Origin: Heloderma charlesbogerti | Lineage: Eukaryota > Chordata > Lepidosauria > Squamata > Helodermatidae | Length of the DNA: 64,000 nt | Assembly: GCA_026122225.1 (NCBI GenBank) | Contig: JANEZZ010001570.1 | Location: forward strand, 2,232,001-2,296,000 | Direction of reading: 5' to 3' | Part shown: one piece after another, positions 22,600-34,479 of the stretch | Numbering within the stretch: the stretch's first letter is position 1 | Layout of the letters: every line of letters starts with the position of its first letter | Notes under the pieces: generated by a model | Told to the model about the DNA's origin: nothing | Database searches by the model: none | The model's input: the letters and a program-made list of their open reading frames with translations, nothing else | Made by a program: the position numbers and the translations under genes

Positions 22600-24139
22600 G
22601 TGTCCCTGAGGTGAACAAATCCAGCTGCCCAGCAACTGAGTCCCAGGTCTGCAGATTAACTAAAGAACAGATAAATCCCCATTCCTATATGTCCAAGCAA
22701 TACTGAATATGTCATTTAGCTTTCATTGGAAGAATGGCTACAACTAGATAATGTGACACAAATGCAGCAAACTTTTCCTTGGGATATAATGATGCATGAC
22801 CCGTTTGAATAACAGTTGTGGGAACGTTCTGTGTAGGGAGAGAAGTAGAATAATGCCTAATGAGCTATGGCTAATGAGGCATAACCTTTACCTGTTGTGT
22901 GCTCAGTGAGATGGATGGACATGAGCCTCAGAAATACCACCCTGTAGTTACTCTGTAAAGGCAGGTCACATCTGGACCTTCATTTATATTTTCTTCCATA
23001 TTTGCAGTACTTTAGAAGTATCGTTTTTAAAGTATTCAGTTTTATTTCACTATCCTGTTGCATGTATTAAAAATAAGAAAATGTGCAGACCAGGTTGGGA
23101 AGGCTGCCATAGTCTTTCATTGAGCACCAAGATTTCATGGGGGTGGAGGACAAAGTGTAGTTTTGCACCTTAAGGACTAACAGGCTTCTGCCCCTGCTGT
23201 TCTCTGGGTGATCGTTGGGGGGGGGGGCTGGGTTGCAGGGCCCTGGACTTTGCCCCCAAGGTCCAGCTGTAGCTTCATCACTGCTCACTTGCCTAGGAGT
23301 AAATCCATTGAACTCAGTGGGACTTTTCCATAGACATGCATGGGTTGCATTATTGATGAGCCTCCTAGATATTCTAACAGGACAATTCTATGCAAATTTA
23401 GATAGTAAAAAGTCCTACAACTCCAAGCATTCCCCAGCCAGCATGACTAAACCTTTTGTAGGTTTTCTAGAGAGGGATTCTCTAGGTCCTACAAATTATC
23501 ACAATTGTGGTTTCATCAAATAAGGCATGTCCCTGGGCAGTGATATACCTAGCTGTGGACACATCTATCAGATTTCCTTTTTCTCACATTCACATTTCTT
23601 AAATCTCATGTTCTTTCCATCCAGAATATGGAGAAATTCACAAAGTTCGATACATTCTTGCCCAAAATAAACTGAAATGAAAATCTGCAAATTTGATAAA
23701 TACAGGTATTCTCAGCATGGAGAGGACCATGTTGTGCCTGCCTGCAAAACAGCTGCTGAAGATGAGGAGCCTGTCAGAAAAACAGGTGACAACCCTAATT
23801 CAGTGCTAACATGGTTGAATCCACAGGGAGTCACACCCAGACTTCTAAGAACTAAGTAATCAAAAAGCCCTGGGCCTGGATGGATGAATCCTCAATTCTG
23901 GTTTCTCTCACATTCGATTTTTTTTTTTTTTAATCTCAAGTTCTTTCCATCCCAAATATGAAGCCATTTACAAATTTTGGTAAATTATTATCTAAAACAG
24001 TATGTATCCCTAGCAGTTTATAAAGATGATACATGGAGCAATGCTGCCCTACACCATCTTACAGCAGAGAGATATGGGCTTATATGGGAAGATGCCTTTG
24101 GTAAAATACATTGGACCAAGTTTGAAAAGTCAACATTAC
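22600..24139. other. Intergenic sequence, no gene
   Basis: Fragments of the hAT-like MITE and of the CACCTTAAAGACTAAC repeat lie at about 23,085-23,190. A half MITE lies at about 23,290-23,350 and a hairpin-MITE remnant at about 23,385-23,450. No exons are seen. Confidence 0.4.
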
Positions 24140-24256
24140 ATCTTGAATTATTAATTTATTTATTTACAGTATTTATATACTGCTCCACATTTAATGAGAT
24201 TTCGGAGCAGTGAATAATAAGGATAAAATGATAAAAGACATAAACCACCATATCAA

Positions 24257-24704
24257 GGGAGCAATCCTATGGCTGCTAGTCATCAGCTAGACGGCCATAG
24301 GATACATTGGTTTCCAGGAACCGACCTCAGAGCCCATGCTCCGAGGTCAGTTCCCTGAGAACCGACCTCCCCCCCCCGCGTTGCCTCGCAGGCAGCTCAG
24401 AATGGCCCCGCACTCCATGCTTGGAAGAGGAGTGCGGAGCTGCGACAATGAGGCGTTTCTGGGGGCGTTCCAGGGCGGGGAAGGCGGAAATGCTGGTACG
24501 ACACATCCAATGTGTTGTCCGGCAGCCACTTCCCCCGCTCTACCTTCTCACAGCTAGACAGCCAAAATCATCTTGTCTAGCTGCAAATGCGGGGTGGCTG
24601 AAGCACGGAGGGGATGATCACCTCCGTGCTTCTCCTGCCCTGCATTGGATAGGCGGTTGCCTCTGAGTTCGGAGGCGGCCGCCTACCCCAGTAGGATTGC
24701 ACCC
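24257..24704. mobile_element. Harbinger-like MITE, third copy
   Basis: The ends are GGGAGCAATCCTATGGCTG and CAGTAGGATTGCACCC, with CAA/TAA flanks. It shares GGAGGCGGCCGCCTACC and the GCTAGACGGCCATAGGATAC segment with the copies at 21.2 and 36.5 kb, in inverse orientation to 21.2 kb. Confidence 0.7.
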
Positions 24705-25059
24705 TAAAAGTATTATTTCCACAAACAGAGTAACAAAAAAACTTGAGGTTACTAGCATCTGTACCACCATGGCCATAGCTGGCGAAGCCATAGCTGGTGA
24801 ACTAGCCAAAGCTGGTAGAAGGTAGTCTGAGCTGCTAGGGCCACTTGGGCCTCCAGTGACAGTGATGGATCTAGGAGTGCAGACTACAAACCTGATCTTT
24901 CAGAAGGAATGCAACCCTGTCCAGAACAGGCAATGAGCCTGCTTCCCGGACTTGGGACCCACTCACCCACAGGGCTTCCATCTTGCCAGGATTCAGCTTC
25001 AGTTTTTTGGCCCTCATCCAGCCCATTACTGAGTCTAGACGCTGATCCAGGACTTGCAC

Positions 25060-25584
25060 TGGTTAGGCATCATCTGGAGTACTGTGTCCAGTTCTGGGCA
25101 CCACATTTTAAGAAGGATGCAGACAAGCTGGAGAGGGTTCAGAGGAGGGCAACAAAGATGATCAGGGGACTGGAAACAAAGGCCTATGCAGAGAGACTGA
25201 AAGAACTGGGCATGTTTAGCCTTGAGAAGAGAAGACTGAGGGAAGATATGATAGCGCTCTTCAAGTACTTGAAAGGTTGTCACAGAGAGGAAGGCCAGGA
25301 TCTCTTCTCGATCATCCCAGAGTGCAGGACATGGAATCATGGGCTCAAGTTACAGGAAGCCAGATTCTGGCTGAACATCAGGAAAAACTTCCTGACTGTT
25401 AGAGCACTATGACAATGGGACCAATTACCTAGGGAGGTGGTGGGCTCTCCCACACTGGAGGCATTCAAGACAAGGCTGGACAGCCACCTGTCAGGGATGC
25501 TCTGAGCTGGATTCCTGTACTGAGCAGGGGATTGGACTCAATGGCCTGGTAGGCCCCTTCCAACCCAAATATTCCATGATTCTA
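25060..25584 (+). mobile_element. CR1 LINE, 5'-truncated 3' end
   Basis: It carries the typical CR1 terminal coding sequence (ARGATGATCAGGGGACTGGA-like text, [20 protein letters not shown] in translation, then CTTGAGAAGAGAAGACTGAG). It ends at the ATTCCATGATTCTATG octamer-like tail. A 5-bp TGCAC lies at both borders (25,055-25,059 and 25,585-25,589). It is inserted in the minus-strand LINE remnant. Confidence 0.9.
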
Positions 25585-25634
25585 TGCACAGCCTCACCTG
25601 ATTCAGTTATCACAGGAAGATGTGTCATCGGCAT

Positions 25635-26465
25635 TAGGGATGTCAGAGAATTTCGCCATGAATTTCGGGGAGGCCGAATGCCAGTGCATTCGGCCCCCCG
25701 AAATCAGTGGCGAAACGGTCTGCCCCCCCCCGGGACGGGACTTTCCTTGTGCGAATGTCCCTGGCGGCGGCGGCGGCTCCGGTGGCAGTTCGGTGGCGGT
25801 TTGGCGGCGGCGGCTGTGGCAGCCGGTCTTCTGACCGGCTGCCGCCACCGCCATTTCCAGTAAAAAAACACACACCAAAAAAACGTGATAGGCTACGTAA
25901 ACATTTACGTAGCCTATCACGGCTAGATTTTTAAAAAATACTGTGATAGGCTACGTAAATGTTTACGTAGCCTATCACGGCTGAGTAAACAACAACAACA
26001 ACAAAAACGCACGTACGCAAATGGCGGCGCCCATGGGCGCCGCCATTTTCGTTCCTTATTTTGGCACATCTAGTCTACGTAAACATTTACATTTACGCTA
26101 TTTACATTTACATTTATGCTATTTGCGTTCCCCTTATTTTTGTCGTAGTCTACGTAAATGTTTACGTAGACCAGACGTGCCAAAATAAGGAACACAAATG
26201 GCGGCGCCCATGGGTGCCGCCATTTGCGTACGCGCGTTGTTGTTGTTTTTTACTCAGCCATGATAGGCTACGTAAACAGTTACGTAGCCTATCACGGCTG
26301 ATTGCAGGGATGCAAGCGGCGGCGGCTACGGCTGCCGCCATTTGCATTCCTGGCTAGCCAGGATTCGCGGCGGGAGGGACAGGGCGCCTCCCCCCCAGCC
26401 AGAATTTCGGGGGGAGGGACGGAGCGCCTTCCCCCCACCGCGAATCAAATTTCGGGCTAGGTAAG
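25635..26465 (-). mobile_element. Palindromic hAT-like element, inverted copy missing one end
   Basis: It starts with the family's right end (TAGGGATGTCAGAGAATTTC). Next come the GGCAGCCGGTC hairpin, two GTGATAGGCTACGTAAA palindromes (about 25,885-25,976), a perfect 28-bp palindrome at 26,021-26,048 (AATGGCGGCGCCC half), TACGTA palindromes and a mirrored set at about 26,264-26,299. It stops at the AGGTAAG donor motif (about 26,460), where LINE sequence resumes. The distal TIR and target duplication are therefore lost. Confidence 0.8.
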
Positions 26466-26509
26466 TGGCACCAGGCTCCAAATCCCCTAATGACCACTCG
26501 CAGTAATGC

Positions 26510-26860
26510 CTAGAAATTACTGGCTGCCAATGATGCCTCTTCAAAATTAGAGTGATATACATCTGCACCATGTAAAATGTTAGAACATTTCTCAATAACA
26601 GCCCCAGGTAGAGCATATTGCAGTAATCACATTGCCACGTTACCGAAGTGTGTATAGGCATGGCAAGCTCCCAGGCCTCCCAAGAGATCTTGTTGTATCC
26701 ATGCTGCATAGCAATTCTTGCTTCTTGCAGACTCTTTCCTGATTTCCCAAGCATCGGGATATCATGACAGTCCAGCCAGCAACTCAAAAGCTCAAGTAGT
26801 TGCCACCCAGCAGCACCAGCACATGGAAACGAGGTAAAAACCTGTTTAAACTTGAGATCC
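26510..26860 (-). mobile_element. L2-clade LINE fragment (C-terminal reverse-transcriptase region)
   Basis: Minus translation includes CDYCNMLYLGLLLRNV and KRHHWQPVISR. These correspond to DYCNALYVGLPLKTV and FQLHWLPV of the LINE at 54.3-54.5 kb. It lies next to the previous remnant but is out of natural order, so it is a separate or rearranged piece. Confidence 0.6.
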
Positions 26861-28780
26861 AAAGAGGAAATTTCTAAAACAAGGAAGAAGCAAGAAGACC
26901 TGTGGCATTTTCACACTGTAGAAAATCAATGCTGTATTTCCATTTGACTGCCAGTTATGACTGGCAAATGGAAGTTAGAACTTGTCCGGCCCTGACTAAA
27001 AAAAATTCAGACCACCACGGGTCTCTGGAAGCAGACAGTAAGTGGACTGTTATAAAGGACTGCATTGTCCAGGCATCCCCCTGCCATACATTTTGTTACT
27101 AGGCTGGCAATTCTATCCCAGAGCCTTTGGTACTGTACCTGCAAAAAGCATGCCCCAAAGAGTTTAGGCTGGGAAAAATAGCCACAGTCTACGAAAGGAG
27201 AACATCTCAACAGTTCTGATGCCTGAAGCCCCAGAGCTTCCCAGCTACAGCCTGATGGGCAGAAGATGCATGGCTTTCCCATGATTCCACATGTCCATGC
27301 CCAGCTGCACTGACCACTGCAGCTTGCAGAAACCTCAAACAGCACAGTTCAAAGCTAGATAGTGGTTCATTTAGGTAATTTTAGACTCTGGACTTGGTCT
27401 TACGGAGGGGTTCTTTTGACAATAATGTGTATTACTTCACTTCAAAATTTGGTAAGCCAGCCCTACTACATTTGGGGGAAGCGGGAGTTCCTGCTCCTTC
27501 TACTGAGTGGGGCCCTGGATATCTGCCCCAAAGTCCTACCCTGATGGCGCCACCGAAGCTGGATGGCTGTTGCTTGCTACTGTTGGTTGGAGGAGAACAG
27601 GGGCTGCTTTCAGCCATCATTTTTTAAGAACTATCATTGAATGATACCAGAGACACCCCAACTACCTGCTAGAATCAAAGAGACAGTAGCTGGAGAAGGA
27701 ATGAAGATTTGTACCTGCCCCACCATCGGATGCACAGCTACCAAGGAAAAGAATACAGCTTGCTTGCTTGCTCGCTTCTCCCTCTCTCTCTCTCTCTCTG
27801 CCAGTCACCCTTCCCATTATCAGACAGAGTCTATGGATCTACCCCTATGGCCTAACCAACCAGATATGATAGGAGAGTGACTGAGGAAGAATTAGGACAG
27901 ATCAAGTGGATTTTTTCCCTCTTTAGAGCAGGATCTAGAGCTCCTTAAGAAGGATTAATGTCTGTGGCTAGAGAGGTTCCAGGCACAAGATAGACGTTCT
28001 CAATACCAAGTACTCCAACTTCCACAAATTGCCGTTGTAAGTGACAGTGTATCTTCTGATGCTGCTAATTTTTATGGCTAACTACCATGGTAATTAAAAT
28101 TATTAATTAAATATGACTCCTTGTTAAAAAGTGATCGCAGTTAACCAAGCACTTAATATGAAATATAAAAGAATTTGTTGAAGCATCAAATATGATTAAT
28201 GAATTCATCATCAGTACCATGGTACAGCTATCTAAAACGCACACGCACGCATGCAGAGCTGTTCAGAATGATTTGTTGTACAATTATTTTATAAATGTTA
28301 GACATGCTATTTAAACTGGTCTTTACCAGAAGCTGTAACAAATTAGTGTTGTGTTAACAACAAAGTCTGACAGTTTGCTTCCACAATCTACCATAATAGT
28401 TTTCAATGAAACATTTTAGCCTAACAACTGTGCCCTTGTCTGGAGTAGAAACAAATTAGGTTAATGTAATTTTCTAAAGATATATTAAATAACAAGATAT
28501 TCACGATTAATATTGATGTATGTTCTGATTAGGCAGAAAATGCCTCCCTGAGACATTCATCCTGTGTTACGATGATCCTTTCTTATCTTGCAAACTGCTC
28601 AGGAACTAGGAAAGCCAGCTCTCTGGAAAGGAAACCAAAACAGGTGCTTCTAGCATGGATACCAGATATTTCCTGGCTGATATCCTTTATACCTTTATGG
28701 ATGTGCCCTAGTGATTATTGTGGAACTTGTTCTTGGTACATGATGTAGATTCAGATGGATGCTTATCTTTCACTCAACAT
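26861..28780. other. Intergenic sequence, no recognised gene
   Basis: A (CT)n tract lies at about 27,779-27,799. The minus frame at 27,007-27,345 has no recognisable domain. The 27.9-28.7 kb stretch is AT-rich and unique as far as I can see. Confidence 0.4.
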
Positions 28781-28789
28781 GTAGTGGCA

Positions 28790-30150
28790 ATCCATGTGGA
28801 TCCCATGCTTGTGACTGCTCCAAAATATGCTCTCACCCTGCATTAGCAAATATCAAGCCTGTTTACTGCATGTACTGTAAGCCAAGCCAGGCAGGATCAC
28901 TTGAGCATTTTTCCATTTCCATATTGTCACTGCCTGTCCATCCGTGCTCCCTGCCGCAGCTTTATCCTGCATTTGTCATAAGTTTAAGAAAAGCTAGGGG
29001 AAAAAAATCTCTACATCCTACCAAACAGGTAATAACGTCTGTTGGAAGTGGGGCAAAATTACCATAGACACAGCCGCCTACAAAATCAAGTGCCACCAGA
29101 ACATTTGGTTCCCTACACTGCACCTCTACACTAAGAGGTGAATGTCTAGTCTGTGCATGCAGAAAGTGAATTGCATTTTATGGTTATTTTAGCCCGTCTC
29201 ATTCCGGGAATATTTTTTTTTTGAAGACATTTATTATTTATTTATGCTAAGTATTTTATACCCCCTTCAATCATATACCCAGGGCACTTTACAAAAAGAA
29301 TGAAACAATTAAAATGTATTCTATCTCAAAATGTATCCTCAGTTTGAAGGTTCCTGACGAGGAGTTGTACAGAAGGTAAAATTCCATTAGGTATGACTTA
29401 TGCTGTCATCATGACACTAGTGTGATGGGAAAAGACATGCCTGGTGAAATTCTAAAATCATTGGAGAAATGTCCCCTGTCCCGATGACTTTAAGTGCCTT
29501 CCTGATAGAGGCTAATTGCTGCATGACACAAATTCAGCAGGAGTAGATGCTAGGGGGAAAAAGCAGCAACTTTACACTATTTGAATTTACGCCTGCCATG
29601 CTGTTCTTAAGTGCACAGAGCCTGTGCACTTAAGGAAGGAGGAACCCCTTGGCATCCCTACTGTGAGACTTTGGAGAAAGTCACCATAAGTATACAAGCA
29701 CACAGGCAAGCATAGGAAGGTAAGGTAATGTCAAGGTAAACACAGTCAATTCCAGTATGAAGCATTATTTCCTTTATCCATCTCCATCAGCTTTCTACAG
29801 ACATCCTCACAGCTGAAAAATCCGTACACATTTTCAGTTGCAGCATGGTTCCAAGCCCTACAACTAACTTATATCACCTCTGCTGCTGAGCTGCAGAGGT
29901 GACTTCTCTCAACTGAAGAAGTCAGCCACACTAGAGACGACAGACTTACAGAGGGATTCCAAGTACGGTGGCACCTCGGACAAAGTGGGGGAGGCAGATG
30001 TACAGGGAACATGGGTGGACAGGCAGCGACAATACAGCCATGGAGAAGCACCCATATGATCCTGTCTGGCTTGCATGTACTGTATGTTCCCAGTCTAGTT
30101 TTGGGAATTTGTGCAGAAGCCAAGGAGACATATGCTCCCTGGCTTCTCTG
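28790..30150. repeat. Candidate degenerate DNA element with inverted arms about 1.1 kb apart
   Basis: GTACTGTAAGCCAAGCCAGG and CACTGCCTGTCCATCCGTGC (about 28,866-28,955) reappear as complements at about 30,000-30,085 (GGGTGGACAGGCAGCGACAA, CTGGCTTGCATGTACTGTAT). A minus LINE tail fragment lies between (about 29,228-29,310). The arms are imperfect and no TSD was found. Confidence 0.4.
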
Positions 30151-30849
30151 CCAAGTACCTCAGATTCAGAATCAAAATCTCAGAAACATATAAAGGGAAG
30201 AAGCCAACTAGGGGCAGCAGGAGAATTCAAATGGGTGCCAGAATTGAGAGAGATCCAGGTTGCTGAGAGTAGGCCATGCTTGCCTTGATTCTGCCAACCC
30301 CACCACCACCATCACCACTGCCCTTTGGGGTGTTCTCCCTCATTGTGCAGGTTTCTAAATCATAACTGGATGCAAGCTGGGGATGGACCCTGCAAGCACC
30401 CCCATTCTCTCCTTCATGCAATTGTAATCATGCGAGGGGAGAATGCCCCCAAAGGACGACAAACTGTGAGTTTCTTCTGGGGATTCTGGACTGTTTTATC
30501 CCACTCCTTGGCCGGAAAAGATATCCCCTTATGTCTATGGGAGCTACAGCCTTCACTCCTTTTTCCTCTGATTAAAAAACTTCCCCTCAGGGAAGGACAG
30601 AAGGACACTATTGAACCTTTTTCTTCTTTTTTAAAGTATTCTATTGGAATACTAACCCCCCCCCCCCGAGGATATTTAGGGTGAACAGGGGAGGAGGGTG
30701 ATTGCCCATTCTTAAAGCCACTGGCATAAAGCGATGGTTTATAACATATTTGTAAGGTATGTTGTTTTTGTTGTTAAGGCTTCAATTCTATACCCACTTA
30801 CCATGAATTAAGCCCCATTGAACTCAGCAGAATATACTTTTGAGAAGGA

Positions 30850-31140
30850 TCTATAGCAGCCTTCTTCCACCTAGTGCCCTTCAGATGTGTTGGACTACAA
30901 CTCCAGTTGCTGGGGAACATGGGTGGGAGGGTGCTGTTGCACTCATGTCCTGCTTGTGGGTTTCCCATGAGCAGCTGGTTGGCCATTGTGTGAACAGAAT
31001 GCTGGACTAGATGGACCCTTGGTCTGATCCAAAATAATTCTTCTGATGTTCTGTTGTTCTTATATTCCAGCATCCCTCAGCCAGTACAGTTGGCTTTGTA
31101 GTCCAATGCATCTGGAAGGTACCAGATTGGGGTAGGCTGG
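30850..31140. repeat. hAT-like MITE interrupted by the CAAGCAGGACAT repeat
   Basis: ATGTGTTGGACTACAACTCC (about 30,886) belongs to the CAGATGTT-type MITE, whose second half (AGCATCCCTCAGCCAG...TCTGGAAGGTACCAG) follows at about 31,070-31,125. Between them is the minus-strand copy of the dispersed repeat also found at 9,796 (ACTCATGTCCTGCTTGTGGG, CTGGTTGGCCATTGTGTGAA). This is a small nested insertion. Confidence 0.6.
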
Positions 31141-31479
31141 TGTATACGATTGGCGTTCTAGGAAAAATTGTACGGTCTAATTCATCACTGTTTTTATTTC
31201 TACAAAGTATTTCTTCTTTCCTCTTCACTTATTTCTAACTCACTGCAGATAACTTGCTAAGCCATTTTATATTATAAGATTTTTCTTTCTCTCTCATGAA
31301 GAACAGATCAGTCAAAATGTGTCTGTGATTAGATTTTGGATAATACATTATTCATAGTATCTCCATAACTTGTTTTTTATTTTGTTTTGTAAACTGGACA
31401 TTCATACAATCCCCCCTACAGAATAGGGAAATACTACCCTGTTGATTTATCTGGAGCTCTTGGCAACTTTTGATATCCT

Positions 31480-31612
31480 ACCAGGGATGGGCATCTTATG
31501 ACCCTCCAGATGTTTTGGCCTATAACTTCCATCAGCTCTAGCCAGCATAGCTAATGCTGAGGGATCATGGGTGTTGTACGACAAAATATCTGGAAGGCTG
31601 CAAGTTACCTCC
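31480..31612. repeat. hAT-like MITE (CAGGGATGGGCA type)
   Basis: It contains CAGGGATGGGCATCTTATGA, CTCCAGATGTTTTGGCCTAT and a right arm ATATCTGGAAGGCTGCAAGT. Confidence 0.6.
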
Positions 31613-31709
31613 CCTCCCCTAAACTTTAGTACTCTTCTGGATTGCCTGTCTGGGTTGGAAACATGGGACCCCACATTTTATTTCCATCCCCATCTGTTAA
31701 GAAGAATCT

Positions 31710-32470
31710 AGATGATCTTCATGTGGGAGATTTCTCATCCACTCCATGACAATTGCTATTTGAAACGCTGCAGTGTTCCATCTTTCCTCCCATTTAAATT
31801 CTACATCAAACTGCTTGGAAGGATTTTGAAGTGTCATCAGTATGCTGATGACAACCTACTCTGTTTATCTTTTTCATGTGATCCAGGTGTAGCAGTTGAC
31901 ATTCTGAGCAGCTCCATGGAGTCAGTAATGAACTGGATGACAAATAAAATAAACTGAAGTTTAATCCAGACAAGACAGAAGTGTTGACGGTAAGTAGCTC
32001 AGCAGCTCCAGATTTGGTATTCTGACTGTACTGGATGACTTTTGTATTCCCCATTAAGGATTAGGTCCACAGTTTGGGAGTGCTTCTGGACTTTGCTCCA
32101 GGTTGTTCAGGTAGCATCCATGACCAGGATGGCTTTTAATCAGCTTCTGTTGCTACACCAGCTACAGTCTCTCCTGAGGAAAGAAGATACTGCCATCATC
32201 CATGCCTCAGTAAGTTCCAGGTTAGACCACTAGACCATGTTTTATATGAGGATGTCTCTAAAAAGTGTCCACAAACTATAGCCAGTCCAGAATGTAGCAG
32301 CCAGGATGTTAACCAAGAGGACATGCTGCTTTGAGCGTATTAGACCAGTGCTGAAAGGTCAGAACTGACTTTGTTTCCAGGCCCATTTCAATAGGTGGCA
32401 CTTGCCTTTTAACCTCTAAGTGGTCTGTAAAATATTTTTTCCATAAACACTTTACAGAAGAGAAGAATGC
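31710..32470 (+). mobile_element. L2-clade LINE fragment
   Basis: Translation gives CHQYADDNLLCLSFS (about 31,831-31,875), the YADD catalytic motif region. MESVMNWMTNK follows, and a LRLGVLL-like region comes further on. Stops and frameshifts are frequent. Confidence 0.75.
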
Positions 32471-33574
32471 TTAATTAGTATGGCAACCCCCTAGTACATG
32501 GATTGGCACACTATTTCTAATAACAATAAATGAGATAGAGAAAAATGAAGGTGGGGGATAGCATTTGCCAAATAAGGGTGGGGAGGGTGCTAGGGAAATG
32601 GTGAGGCAGGACTAGGAAGCTGTTTGTGGAGAGCTTGAGTGCAAGTAAGGTAGGGTGAATGATGCAAGGGGCAGAATAAATACATCCAGAGACATATTAG
32701 GAGAAATAAAAGGAAACAGAACCAAAGTGGGTATATTTACCTTGTTTCAAAATAAGGGGAACATAAAAGAAACACACTTTCCCAATGGTATTTCCATTTT
32801 TCCTTAAATCAGCTAGTAAAGGCTACCTTATTTGATTCTCCTTTTGGAAGGAGGAAAGAAGGATAAATATTTAAACTGTGATCTGTTGCTAATTTTCAGA
32901 TCAGTTTTGGCTAATTTTTAACTAATGATGTATTGATTGGTTGGTTTTAGACTCAGTGTTAATGTGTATTTTGTGTTTGATACTGCTTAAATTTTTACTG
33001 CTTTACCTGTCAGACTAAAATCCTGTATGTTCTTACCAGCAAGTAACCCTATTGAATTCAGTGGAATTTACTTCTGTGTAGAAGTGTATAGGATTGTACT
33101 GTTAAGTTTAACTGCCTTGGACACCTTTTGTAGAAAGGCAGCGTACAAATATTTCTAAGAAATGAAAAACAGAAACATTCTGGAAATGCCATTTATGGTG
33201 TATGAGAGGCTTACAAAATTTTGTTTCTGTAAAAACTCATTTTATATTAATTTTCTGATGAAACTCAGTTATGATGGTTGGGAGCAGAGATTTCAAATGC
33301 TAACTATAGATAAAATGTATCAAAATCGATAAAGTTCTATTTTTTCCAATAAAAATCAATATAATAAAGTGTTCATCCCTTTCCCAAATAAAAAGGATTT
33401 TAACAATCATATGCAGAGTTAGACATACCCAAATCCATTGTTTTAAAGTGGGTGTGCACAACCCGTGCTGTGTGTGCAGCTCCCAGACTCCGTGCTGCTG
33501 TTGAATTCTTCCCCTCTCCCTGCTGATGCTCAGCATCTCTGCTTATTCACTGCTAATACCAATCAGAGTCACTA
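32471..33574. other. Intergenic sequence with one full short MITE
   Basis: The MITE (AAAATCCTGTATGTTCTTAC...AGTGTATAGGATTGTACTG) occupies about 33,013-33,103. The rest is unremarkable. Confidence 0.45.
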
Positions 33575-33659
33575 AGGGCGCAATCCTATGCATGTTTAGA
33601 CAAAGAAAAGGCCTACAACTCCCAGCATTCCCCAGCCAGCCCTCTCCTCCCCCGCAACA

Positions 33660-34370
33660 CTGCAGCAGCTGGTATCAATGCTTCCGTGACCCCCAGTGAC
33701 CAGGAAGCTGCTACTGGTGCAGAAACAGCAATGCTTGTCAAGTCTCTGGGGGCGGTGGGGGGAAAGCCTGCTAATAGTGGTGCTGAGGCAGCAATGTTCG
33801 TCGGGTCACTGGGAGAAGGAGAAGGTTTCAATTCATCCTCCCTGCAGCAACCTCAAAGCTGCTGGTATCACTGCTTCTGTGCCGCTATTCTGTTCTCTCT
33901 GTCAGGAGAGCAGGAGGGTAAAGCGAAAGCAGCTGGCATCACTGCTTCCACATTGCTAATGGTGTAGTGGCGCAGAACCAGTGTGGTGTAGTGGCGAGAG
34001 TGTTGGACTGGGAGCTGGAAGATCCGGGTTCTAGTCCCCACTCGGCCATGGAAGCTCACTGGGTGACTTTGGGCCAGTCACAGACTCTCAGCCCAACCCA
34101 CCTCACAGGGTTGTTGTTGTGAGGATAAAATGGAGAAGAGGAGGATTATGTACGCCGCCTTGGGTTCCTTAAGGAGGAAATAAGGTGGGATATAAATAAA
34201 TAAATAAATGGCAATGCGGAAGCAGCGCTGTTGGTCGGGGTTACCAGGAGGAGGAGACTTTAGCCTTTTCCATGTTCCAGTACCCTGAAGCAGCAGCCAT
34301 TGCTGTTTCCACACTGTCAACTTTGACACAGAAGCAGCGCTGCTTGTCAGGCTTGCTGGGTGGGGGTGGG
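33660..34370. repeat. Degenerate GC-rich tandem repeat interrupted by a SINE
   Basis: Related phrases recur: GCAGAAACAGCAATGCTTGT (33,719), GCTGAGGCAGCAATGTTCGT (about 33,781), GCGGAAGCAGCGCTGTTGGT (about 34,217) and CAGAAGCAGCGCTGCTTGTC (about 34,328). They alternate with GCTGGTATCANTGCTTC phrases. The spacing is irregular and no conserved protein is encoded. The Sauria-type SINE at 33,978 is inserted in it. Confidence 0.55.
33978..34208 (+). mobile_element. Sauria-type squamate SINE
   Basis: It starts CCAGTGTGGTGTAGTGGCGA with a tRNA-like head (TGGTGTAGTGG A box; GGTTCTAGTCC as diverged B box). The body includes GGGCCAGTCACAGACTCTCA and TTGTTGTGAGGATAAAATGG, and the tail is GGTGGGATATAAATAAATAAA. 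This SINE family is characteristic of squamates. Confidence 0.88.
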
Positions 34371-34479
34371 GAGACAAGGGTTTAGCTGCCACCTCCCTCA
34401 GAAACCCTGCAGTACTGCTCCCACCACCCCAGTGATCTTGGGGAGGGGGGGTGCGCGTGTTTGCATGTGCGCTGCCCCT

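Larger units (their letters stand above)
24850..26508 (-). mobile_element. L2-clade LINE reverse-transcriptase fragment, split by two insertions
   Basis: Minus-strand translation gives [20 protein letters not shown] near 24,970-25,040. This matches the segment after the YADD motif in the longer LINE at 54.8 kb. The fragment is interrupted at 25,060-25,584 by a CR1 copy and at 25,635-26,465 by a palindromic hAT copy. It resumes at about 26,466 with codons for VVIRGFGAWCH, which would join the ADD-coding end at about 25,630. It is an inactive remnant. Confidence 0.75.
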
